Assembly: GCA_003240795.1 (NCBI GenBank)
Contig: QFNK01000136.1
Coordinates: 1-5,623, forward strand
Direction: 5' to 3'
Source: Micavibrio aeruginosavorus
Lineage (GTDB): Bacteria > Pseudomonadota > Alphaproteobacteria > Micavibrionales > Micavibrionaceae
DNA: 5,623 nucleotides
Positions 1 through 5,048 of this stretch are shown in pieces. The notes below the pieces were generated by a model. That model ran no database searches, had not been told where the DNA came from, and worked only from the letters and a program-made list of their open reading frames with translations. A program made the translations under genes and the position numbers. Numbering within the stretch: position 1 is the stretch's first letter; each line of letters opens with the position of its first letter.

Positions 1-765
1 GGTGAGCGTCGGTTTCTTGTGTGCTGTGTTGTTTTGTAACGGCGGAGAAGGGGCGTTTATCTCTGCCAGCGCCTCAAGGCGGTATTCTATGTGGTCGGCA
101 TGCTGCAGGATTTCCTGCCCGAGGCGCGTGTAAGTATGCACAAACGCGCGAACCGGCGACAAAAGATTGTCCCTTATATTCCGTATCCGTTCTTCATCAT
201 ATGCATCCGCTTCGTTCAAATCCACCGCGCACAGCTCGTCTCCCAGAAAGCCGTGGGCCAGATATACGGCCTCCGGCTTTGCTTCGGGATAATCATGATT
301 GTCTTCGGCGGCGAGAAGGGCGCGGACAATTTTCTGCGCTTCTTCCATGATTTCTTCAGCGCGCATGATCGATTGATCGTCAACGGAAACGTTCCGGAAT
401 ACGGTCGGCAGGTCGGGATCATCGTTGCCGTCAGCGGGCAGATGGGCCATGTCCGTATGCTCTCCGCATAGCATCGCGATTATGATGGCATCATGATCTG
501 CTCCGGGAGTGTTCCTGAAAAAATCGGGCGCGTATTTCTGATAGGCTTCATATCTCGGTTTCAGCCATTGCGATGCTTTTGCTTCCGCCAGCCTCATTTT
601 TGCCAGCGGATTTTTTTCATCGCCGGTTTCAAGCTCCCATATCGCATTGAATACCAGTTCGGCACATTCGCGGAACAATGACGGCTGTTCCGGCATGCCG
701 ACCTTGTCCGCAATCCTGCCGGCGTAATGGGAGAAGGCGGCAGCGATACTGATCGGAGTGTTCAT
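1..765 (-). CDS. Unknown protein, paralogue B of a tandem pair (3' end outside window)
   Basis: An open frame starts at ATG 765-763 and stays open for 255 codons to the left edge, so the stop lies outside the window. AAGGG (778-774) sits 8 nt before the ATG and overlaps the stop of the gene upstream, which suggests translational coupling. The product is acidic and looks soluble and mostly helical, with no signal peptide or membrane segment. I do not recognise the family. It aligns with the protein at 777-1538 almost without gaps: RYE 71-73, DFF 81-83, Cys100, LAH 169-171, IRD 197-199, GQ 216-217 and DH 224-225 match the partner with an offset of one residue or less. The Pro/Lys-rich tail at 238-255 parallels the partner's end, so probably only a few residues are missing. 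It is the last visible gene of the dcd-murA cluster. No function is assigned. Confidence 0.85.
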   Translation of the reverse strand, partial: MNTPISIAAAFSHYAGRIADKVGMPEQPSLFRECAELVFNAIWELETGDEKNPLAKMRLAEAKASQWLKPRYEAYQKYAPDFFRNTPGADHDAIIIAMLCGEHTDMAHLPADGNDDPDLPTVFRNVSVDDQSIMRAEEIMEEAQKIVRALLAAEDNHDYPEAKPEAVYLAHGFLGDELCAVDLNEADAYDEERIRNIRDNLLSPVRAFVHTYTRLGQEILQHADHIEYRLEALAEINAPSPPLQNNTAHKKPTLT

Positions 766-776
766 GCGCCGTGCCC

Positions 777-1538
777 TTAATTCTGCGTGGGGACGAGCGT
801 TAAGTGACGCGCTTTGGGTGCGGGCTTCTGCGGCGGGGGTACAAGCGAGTCAATGCGCGCAGTCATATGGTCCAGATAGGATTGAAGGCATTGTCCGATC
901 TGTGTGTCCCGATTCATAAAGCGCGGGATCAAAGACAGATCCTTGTCGCGGATGGAAAAAAGGTCTTCGGGGCTGTATTCGTCAAACGATTCTTCAATAT
1001 CCCTCAGGTTGCCGATCGCGTTAACGTGGGCCAGGAAAAAGCTTTCGCGCTCGAAAGCGGGGGCATCATCCAGAATGCCCATCTGTTCGATATGCAGGGC
1101 CTCTTCAAAGAAAATGCAGGCGGAGTGAAGGATATCGGCATCAAAGCCGTCATTGCGCGACCTGTGCGGCGCGCCGCTTTCTTCCTCCTCCGGTGTCGGC
1201 TGGAGCGGTTCGTTGGCATGTTCTATCAATTCGTCGCATATGACGGCCGTGGACAGGGCGTCCATTTTAATGCCGTGATCCATGGCGAAAAAATCATCGG
1301 CGAAGCTGCGGAAGAGCTCGTAGCGGAAGGATATTTTCTCGCTGGTGACTTCGGATGCCGCATGGTTCTGTGTCACACGTGATTGCGCGCGCAGCTCGCT
1401 CTTCATGACGGAGTGAACGAAGCGGATGGCAACCATCTCGTGCTTCATTTCCGGCGCTATGTTGAGTTCGCCCATAACGCTGTGCGCGTTGAACGATGAC
1501 AGGCTGACGATCTTTCCTTTTTCTTCCAGCGTACTCAT
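777..1538 (-). CDS. Unknown protein, paralogue A of a tandem pair
   Basis: This encodes 253 residues from ATG 1538, with AAGAG (1549-1545) 6 nt upstream. It begins 23 nt after the murA stop and ends 11 nt before its paralogue. The protein is acidic, has no signal peptide or transmembrane segment, and looks helical, with a Glu/Pro-rich linker at 111-125 and a Pro/Lys-rich tail at 233-245. Conserved positions shared with the next gene are RYE 72-74, DFF 82-84, Gly89, Asp93-Ala94, Cys101, Glu103, LAH 169-171, IRD 196-198, Gly215-Gln216, Asp223-His224 and Arg228. Residues 72-103 are identical to the partner at 13 of 32 positions with no gap, which supports duplication followed by divergence. I do not recognise the family, and conserved Cys, His and Asp are too few to argue for an enzyme. 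The place after murA suggests co-expression only; a role in envelope or division is speculation. Confidence 0.85.
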   Translation of the reverse strand: MSTLEEKGKIVSLSSFNAHSVMGELNIAPEMKHEMVAIRFVHSVMKSELRAQSRVTQNHAASEVTSEKISFRYELFRSFADDFFAMDHGIKMDALSTAVICDELIEHANEPLQPTPEEEESGAPHRSRNDGFDADILHSACIFFEEALHIEQMGILDDAPAFERESFFLAHVNAIGNLRDIEESFDEYSPEDLFSIRDKDLSLIPRFMNRDTQIGQCLQSYLDHMTARIDSLVPPPQKPAPKARHLTLVPTQN

Positions 1539-1561
1539 AGAAAACTCTTTTTGATGTGTGT

Positions 1562-2938
1562 TTATCGCTCCGTCACGCGTTCGATGTCTGCACCGACGCC
1601 CGTCAGTTTTGCCACGATATTTTCGTATCCGCGTTCCAGATGATAGATGCGGTTGACGATCGTTTCGCCTTCGGCGACAAGGCCCGCAAGAACAAGGGCG
1701 ACGCTTGCGCGCAGGTCCGTTGCCATGACTTCCGCGCCTTTCAGTTTTTCAACGCCGCGCACGATCGCGGAATTTCCCTGCACCGTAATGTTCGCGCCCA
1801 TGCGGCAGAGTTCGGGAACATGCATGAAGCGGTTTTCAAACACGGTCTCCGTAATCATGCCCGCGCCTTTGCACATCGTCATCATGGCCATGAATTGTGC
1901 CTGCAGGTCGGTTGCAAAGCCCGGGTACGGTTCGGTCATGATGTCGATGCCCTGCAGATGGCTGCCGTTGCGGTAGACGAACACATCGTCGCCGTCCTGC
2001 TTGATTTCCATGCCTGCGCCTGTCAGCGGGCCGATGAGGGAGGAGAGGAAATCAGTGCGGGTGTTTTTAAGGCGCACTTCGCCGCCCGTCAGGCCGACGG
2101 CGCACATATATGTACCCGTTTCGATGCGGTCGGGGATGCAGGAATGCGTCGTGCCCGACAGGGATGATACGCCCTGGATGCGGATTTCGGACGTGCCGAG
2201 GCCCTCGATTTTCGCGCCCATTGCGATCAGGGCATTTCCCTGATCGACGATTTCCGGTTCGCGTGCGGCATTGGAGAGGATAGTCTCGCCCTGTGCCAGC
2301 GTTGCCGCCATCATGATGTTTTCGGTGGCGCCTACAGACACGAACGGGAAGGTGATGTGTGCGCCCTTCAGGCCCTTCGGTGCGCGCGCCTTGATGTATC
2401 CGCCGTCGAGTTCGATCTGCGCGCCCATGGCTTCAAAGCCTTTCAGGTGCAGGTCGACGGGGCGCGTGCCGATGGCACAGCCGCCCGGCATGGAGATATC
2501 CGCCTGTCCCTCACGGGCGAGCAGGGGGCCCAGCACGAGGACGCTTGCGCGCATTTTGCGGACAAGGTCATACGGCGCAATGTGCGTCTTGATGTCTTTG
2601 GTGTGAAGCATCGCCACGCCGTCGGAGCGCAGGGCGACATTCATGCCGAGATAGTCCAGAAGTTCGGAAAGCGTACGCACGTCGCCGAGCGTGACCGGCA
2701 TATTGGTCAGCTGCACCGGCTCCGCCGTCAGCAGCGCCGCGCACATATGTTTCAACGCCGCGTTTTTCGCGCCGCTGATCGGGATATCGCCTTTCAGGCG
2801 GTTGCCGCCGCGGACGCGCAGCGCGTTCAGGTTGGACGGTTTTACCTCGCCGTGAATGACTTCGAGCGTCTGTCCCTCGCGCGTCGTTTCCTTCGTGCTG
2901 GAGGAGAAAATTTCATGGGCTGCGTTTGCTTGTGTCAT
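1562..2938 (-). CDS. murA: UDP-N-acetylglucosamine 1-carboxyvinyltransferase (MurA)
   Basis: MurA transfers enolpyruvate from PEP to UDP-GlcNAc in the cytoplasm, the first committed step of peptidoglycan synthesis. The 458 residues show the EPSP-synthase fold signatures: RVRGGNRLKG (41-50), SGAKNAA (55-61) with Lys58-Asn59 equivalent to E. coli Lys22-Asn23, PGGCAIG (151-157) with the catalytic Cys154, FATDLQAQ (341-348) with Asp344 equivalent to Asp305, DLRAS with Arg410, and HLERGYE with Arg436 equivalent to Arg397. Cys at the PEP site, rather than Asp, predicts fosfomycin sensitivity at the target level. The usual MurA is about 420-430 residues; this one has some 36 extra N-terminal residues before RVRGG, polar and Ser/Thr/Glu-rich. 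No internal ATG, GTG or TTG start exists before the core, so the extension is probably translated. The ATG lies 1 nt after the dcd stop (TAAAATG) with only a weak Shine-Dalgarno, which implies coupling. Confidence 0.97.
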   Translation of the reverse strand: MTQANAAHEIFSSSTKETTREGQTLEVIHGEVKPSNLNALRVRGGNRLKGDIPISGAKNAALKHMCAALLTAEPVQLTNMPVTLGDVRTLSELLDYLGMNVALRSDGVAMLHTKDIKTHIAPYDLVRKMRASVLVLGPLLAREGQADISMPGGCAIGTRPVDLHLKGFEAMGAQIELDGGYIKARAPKGLKGAHITFPFVSVGATENIMMAATLAQGETILSNAAREPEIVDQGNALIAMGAKIEGLGTSEIRIQGVSSLSGTTHSCIPDRIETGTYMCAVGLTGGEVRLKNTRTDFLSSLIGPLTGAGMEIKQDGDDVFVYRNGSHLQGIDIMTEPYPGFATDLQAQFMAMMTMCKGAGMITETVFENRFMHVPELCRMGANITVQGNSAIVRGVEKLKGAEVMATDLRASVALVLAGLVAEGETIVNRIYHLERGYENIVAKLTGVGADIERVTER

Positions 2939-2939
2939 T

Positions 2940-3566
2940 TTACTCGTCTTTCATTCTTGGCAGTGTCACGCCGCGTTGGCCCATATATTTTCCGGCGCGG
3001 TCGGCGTAGGAGATTTCGCATTCGGCAGAGCCCTTGAAGAACAGGAACTGTGCAACGCCTTCGTTCGCGTAAACTTTTGCGGGCAGCGGCGTGGTGTTGG
3101 AAATTTCCAGCGTCACATGGCCTTCCCAGCCCGGCTCCAGCGGCGTCACATTGACGATCAGGCCGCACCGCGCATAGGTGGATTTGCCAAGGCAGATGAC
3201 GAGCACATCGCGCGGGATGCGGAAATATTCGACGGAGCGAGTCAGTACGAAGGAATTTGGCGGGATGATGCAGACATCAGTTTCGCGGTCGACGAAGCTT
3301 TTTTCGCTGAAGGCTTTCGGGTCGACGACGGCGCTGTCCACATTTGTAAAAATCTTGAATTCGTTGGAGCAGCGGGAATCGTAGCCATAGGACGACAGGC
3401 CATAGGAAATGACGCCGCCGTGATTTTGTTTTTCCACGAAGGGTTCAATCATGCCGTGGTTCAGGGCGAGGTCGCGAATCTGGTGATCGGCAAGTATGCC
3501 GGGGAGCGAGTTCGCGGCTATTGCGGCGCGCGCGTCGTCATCATTTGCTGTTTTCAGGTTTTGCAT
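2940..3566 (-). CDS. dcd: dCTP deaminase (Dcd)
   Basis: Dcd deaminates dCTP to dUTP, which dUTPase then converts to dUMP for thymidylate synthesis; it is a cytoplasmic homotrimer in known members. The 208 residues carry the family motifs: SSYGYDSR (58-65), EFKIFTN (69-75), a CIIPPNSF segment (99-106), GKSTYAR (127-133) with Ser129 and Arg133, WEGHVTLE (147-154) whose Glu154 matches the catalytic Glu138 of E. coli, and a C-terminal ADRAGKYMGQRG segment (188-199). The form closely resembles alpha- and betaproteobacterial Dcd. The start at 3566 is favoured by AAGGGG (3578-3573), 6 nt upstream. It gives about 18 residues more than the usual 184-193, and no other start codon precedes the conserved region except Met39, which is too late. 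The beginning overlaps the small upstream ORF by 26 nt, and the stop is 1 nt from the murA start. Confidence 0.97.
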   Translation of the reverse strand: MQNLKTANDDDARAAIAANSLPGILADHQIRDLALNHGMIEPFVEKQNHGGVISYGLSSYGYDSRCSNEFKIFTNVDSAVVDPKAFSEKSFVDRETDVCIIPPNSFVLTRSVEYFRIPRDVLVICLGKSTYARCGLIVNVTPLEPGWEGHVTLEISNTTPLPAKVYANEGVAQFLFFKGSAECEISYADRAGKYMGQRGVTLPRMKDE

Positions 3567-3699
3567 TCTCTTCCCCTTTGTTTTCGCGGGCGTTTTCGCT
3601 TTCCTTGCGGCGTTTCAGGTTTGCGCGCAGCGCCTCGGCGCGCTTTTTCGCCTTGATCTCTGCCGCCATGCGGCCCGCTTCGGTCAAATTATTGCCCAT
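3541..3699 (-). CDS. Small basic, charged protein upstream of dcd (52 aa)
   Basis: ATG at 3699-3697 gives 52 residues, very rich in Lys, Arg, Glu and Ala, with a core KKRAEALRANLKRRK (26-40) likely to form an amphipathic helix and an acidic/Asn-rich tail. It has no signal peptide or membrane segment. From memory, short proteins with a similar ALRANL-RRK core are common in Alphaproteobacteria, often near murA, and have no established function; I could not check this. An in-frame ATG at 3843 would give 100 residues, but those first 48 residues look like translated intergenic DNA and a candidate promoter at 3730-3759 falls inside them, so the short form is preferred. The ribosome-binding site is modest (AGG about 9 nt upstream). 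The 3' end overlaps dcd by 26 nt in another frame, as expected for coupled operon genes. Confidence 0.65.
   Translation of the reverse strand: MGNNLTEAGRMAAEIKAKKRAEALRANLKRRKESENARENKGEENAKPENSK
3567..3579 (-). promoter_or_regulatory. Ribosome-binding site of dcd
   Basis: Reading leftward, AAAGGGGAAGAGA precedes the dcd ATG, with the G-run ending 6 nt before it. It lies within the coding sequence of the small upstream ORF and fixes the dcd start at 3566, hence the short N-terminal extension of that enzyme. Confidence 0.7.
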
Positions 3700-3729
3700 C
3701 GTCTTTGCCTGTATTCCGGAAACCAGCGG

Positions 3730-3759
3730 ACTATAGACAAAAGCCTTGGCGGAGAAAAG
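3730..3759 (-). promoter_or_regulatory. Candidate promoter of the small ORF-dcd-murA operon
   Basis: On the minus strand, TATAGT (3735-3730) matches five of six positions of the sigma-70 -10 box. The -35 element is weak: TTTTCT (3758-3753) with a 17-nt spacer, or CTTTTC with 18. Transcription would start near 3723, leaving a leader of about 24 nt before the ATG at 3699. A short palindrome, AGGAT-T-ATCCT (3758-3768), touches the -35 position and could be an operator, though an 11-bp palindrome may also be chance. Confidence 0.4.
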
Positions 3760-3803
3760 GATTATCCTGATTTCCGGCCCTTCCTGCAGGGGATAAAAAG
3801 CGG

Positions 3804-3816
3804 CTGCCCGGGGCAG
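3804..3816. repeat. Short GC-rich inverted repeat between divergent genes
   Basis: CTGCC-CGG-GGCAG forms a 5-bp perfect stem with a 3-nt loop. No U-tract follows it directly on the plus strand; on the minus strand TTTTT comes after four further bases. It lies between the divergent transcription units, so it could be an operator or a weak terminator for stray leftward transcription. No regulator is identifiable. Confidence 0.3.
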
Positions 3817-3871
3817 GGTGTGTCTATTCTGCATCACCTTCATAAAAAGTCCGGAGAGGTGTGATCGCTAC

Positions 3872-3896
3872 GGAACGGAAACAATTTTGCAACGTT
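3872..3896 (+). promoter_or_regulatory. EcfG-type (general stress response) promoter of the outer-membrane gene
   Basis: GGAAC (3872-3876) and CGTT (3893-3896) are separated by exactly 16 nt. This is the consensus GGAAC-N16/17-CGTT recognised by EcfG/SigT, the extracytoplasmic-function sigma factor of the alphaproteobacterial general stress response. The start of transcription would fall near 3903, giving a leader of roughly 54 nt before the ATG at 3957. No convincing sigma-70 pair is seen in the same stretch. Nine fixed bases at the right spacing, in the right orientation and just upstream of a gene, are unlikely by chance; that EcfG controls this gene remains inference. Confidence 0.7.
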
Positions 3897-3944
3897 CACG
3901 ATACAAAAGATGGCCGCTGGGGGCATCTGAGAGCGTTTTTCCAC

Positions 3945-3950
3945 GGAGAT
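3945..3950 (+). promoter_or_regulatory. Ribosome-binding site that sets the outer-membrane protein start
   Basis: GGAGAT with GGAG ending 8 nt before ATG 3957 is a good Shine-Dalgarno. It selects this ATG over the longer in-frame reading from 3861, whose extra 32 residues would bury the signal peptide and would begin upstream of the predicted promoter. Confidence 0.75.
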
Positions 3951-3956
3951 AAAATA

Positions 3957-4559
3957 ATGACAATAAAGACCTTTCTGAACAATGCGGCCATACTCGCCCT
4001 TGCCGCCGCACCTTTCTTCATGGCGGGTTCCGCCCAGGCACAGGAAGGCACGCTGAGCCCTCTGTCCGGCGTCTATGCCGGCGGTTACGGCGGTTACGGC
4101 TGGACGGACGCCGATGTGGCGGGCGGTTCCGACATCAAAGGCTGGGATTACGGTGTTTTCGCGGGTTATTCGATGGATACGCTCCTGGACCGCACGCTCG
4201 GCCTTGGCATCAACGGTTCGATCGAAGGTTTCTACGGCTGGTCCGATGCCGATGACGACGGCGTTGAGAAAGACAATGAATGGGGCGTCAATTTTCGTCC
4301 GGGCCTGTCCTTTATCGATGATTACACGCTCGGCCTAAAGCCATACGGTATTATCGGTTACCGCCGTGCAGAATTCCAAAGCACGGCCGGCGGCGACAGC
4401 GAGTGGCTGGACGGGTTTGAACTCGGGATCGGTACGCAGCTGATGGCCTATGGCGATTTCGGTGTTCGCCTGGACTACTCCCACGTGTTTTACGAGGACA
4501 AAGCCGGACTGGATCCTGACGAGGACGATATCCGCCTGGGCGTGTCCTACCACTTCTAA
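3957..4559 (+). CDS. Outer-membrane beta-barrel protein, eight-stranded, OMP_b-brl/Omp25-like
   Basis: The 200-residue precursor has a Sec signal peptide: Lys4, a hydrophobic stretch 10-24, and cleavage after Ala28 in SAQA-QE. The mature part shows alternating aromatic/Gly strands typical of small porin-like barrels, approximately 38-49, 62-72, 80-95, 107-119, 125-140, 149-162, 165-179 and 189-200. The C-terminus, GVSYHF, ends in Phe, the usual BAM-complex recognition signal. Eight strands with periplasmic termini place the four longer, Asp-rich loops outside (about 50-61, 96-108, 141-149, 180-188). Loop 96-108 contains DADDDG followed by Glu at position 12 of an EF-hand-like spacing. There is no OmpA-type peptidoglycan-binding domain. 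It is monocistronic, with an EcfG-type promoter and a strong terminator, so a stress-induced envelope protein is likely. The exact function (adhesin, stabiliser, small pore) cannot be told. Confidence 0.9.
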   Translation: MTIKTFLNNAAILALAAAPFFMAGSAQAQEGTLSPLSGVYAGGYGGYGWTDADVAGGSDIKGWDYGVFAGYSMDTLLDRTLGLGINGSIEGFYGWSDADDDGVEKDNEWGVNFRPGLSFIDDYTLGLKPYGIIGYRRAEFQSTAGGDSEWLDGFELGIGTQLMAYGDFGVRLDYSHVFYEDKAGLDPDEDDIRLGVSYHF

Positions 4560-4578
4560 GAAGCTGGCATAATTCAAG

Positions 4579-4607
4579 AAAAGCGGGGTCTTCGGATCCC
4601 GCTTTTT
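4579..4607 (+). terminator. Strong intrinsic terminator with UUCG loop
   Basis: A 12-bp stem (4579-4590 with 4595-4606, one G-U pair) is closed by C(UUCG)G, an exceptionally stable tetraloop, and runs into TTTTT. It begins 19 nt after the stop of the outer-membrane gene. The A-run on the 5' side means it can also stop leftward transcription coming from the inserted element. Confidence 0.92.
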
Positions 4608-4617
4608 GTCCATTTTA

Positions 4618-4640
4618 GGCCGTGACAGGCCGTTTTTTTT
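4618..4640 (+). terminator. Possible weak second terminator
   Basis: GGCC-GTGACA-GGCC gives a 4-bp stem followed by G and eight T residues (4633-4640). The stem is short, but the T-run is long and it lies just beyond the strong terminator, so it may serve as backup. Alternatively GTGACA (4622-4627) may be the -35 of a tRNA promoter with a poor -10 (TAGTTT, 4645-4650). Confidence 0.3.
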
Positions 4641-4671
4641 ATTGTAGTTTCCACGCACTTTCTTGCGCGTT

Positions 4672-4718
<47 letters not shown>

Positions 4719-4787
4719 AATGTTTGTTTTTCTCCATCATATCTTTGTTTTCACTAACGTTCTCGAAGCCGCTGCTCGGCGTCCTAA

Positions 4788-4815
4788 AACTTGCCCCACT
4801 CAAACCCCACAAGTT
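4788..4815. repeat. Inverted repeat enclosing two CCCCAC direct repeats
   Basis: AACTTG (4788-4793) and CAAGTT (4810-4815) are perfect inverted arms. Between them CCCCAC occurs at 4794-4799 and 4805-4810, exactly 11 bp apart, about one helical turn. Such phased repeats beside an attachment site would suit integrase arm-type or excisionase binding sites, which is inference. Confidence 0.45.
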
Positions 4816-4953
4816 AAGCCTTAAATTGTCCGTTCAAAATTCCTTCGTGTTTAGCGACGGGGGAGGGAAAAATAAGGGGGGTACCTTGGCATGGGAATAA
4901 GCCCGCTCCAAATTTTCAATATATTTTTTCATTCAGGAATACGTTTTGTATAT

Positions 4954-4965
4954 ATGTAAATACAT
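4954..4965. repeat. Short palindrome ATGTA-AA-TACAT
   Basis: Perfect 5-bp arms separated by 2 nt lie in AT-rich DNA about 85 nt upstream of the element's first gene. It could be an operator for a regulator of the element; AT-richness makes chance palindromes common, so the support is slight. Confidence 0.3.
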
Positions 4966-4989
4966 TAGATTGTTGCCTATTTAGGGTGA

Positions 4990-5013
4990 TATGCCTGTAA
5001 TTATGCCTGTTAT
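4990..5013 (+). repeat. Two-copy 12-bp imperfect tandem repeat
   Basis: TATGCCTGTAAT (4990-5001) is followed directly by TATGCCTGTTAT (5002-5013), differing at one base. It lies just upstream of the candidate promoter of the next gene and may be a pair of protein-binding half-sites on one face of the helix. Translated from 4991, it gives the repeated tetrapeptide MPVI in a 28-codon ORF. Confidence 0.6.
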
Positions 5014-5041
5014 TGTAGGGAAGCGAGACGATATGTATATA
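5013..5041 (+). promoter_or_regulatory. Candidate promoter placing transcription start at the ATG
   Basis: TTGTAG (5013-5018), a 17-nt spacer and TATATA (5036-5041) resemble a sigma-70 promoter, four of six matches in each box. Alternatively TATATT at 5038-5043 matches five of six with a 19-nt spacer. Initiation would fall about 7 nt downstream, at or next to A5049, the first base of the gene's ATG. AT-rich DNA makes such matches easy to find. Confidence 0.35.
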
Positions 5042-5048
5042 TTTCTAT

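Noticed and set aside
738..744. CGGCAGC, the complement of the tRNA-Thr acceptor strand, as the missing tRNA 3' end
   Set aside because: It lies in coding sequence almost 4 kb away, with no T-arm next to it; a 7-base chance match.
804..3656. Long plus-strand reading frames opposite the operon genes (for example 804-1382, 1556-2167, 2357-3037, 2856-3656)
   Set aside because: They are antisense shadows of the paralogues, murA and dcd, with low-complexity Arg/Ala/His-rich translations and no family motifs.
3700..3843. Upstream extension of the small ORF to ATG 3843 (100 residues)
   Set aside because: No good ribosome-binding site, composition like intergenic DNA, and the candidate promoter would lie inside the coding region.
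3861..3956. Earlier start for the outer-membrane protein
   Set aside because: It would place 32 residues before a perfect signal peptide and begin upstream of the EcfG-type promoter; the ATG at 3957 has its own Shine-Dalgarno.
4335..4658. Minus-strand ORF of 107 residues across the barrel gene and its terminator
   Set aside because: It would run through the strong terminator hairpin and is antisense to a well-supported gene.
4719..5048. CRISPR array, riboswitch or insertion-sequence ends in the non-coding stretch
   Set aside because: Repeats are only two-copy and short, there is no terminal inverted repeat pair with a transposase, and no riboswitch class is recognisable.
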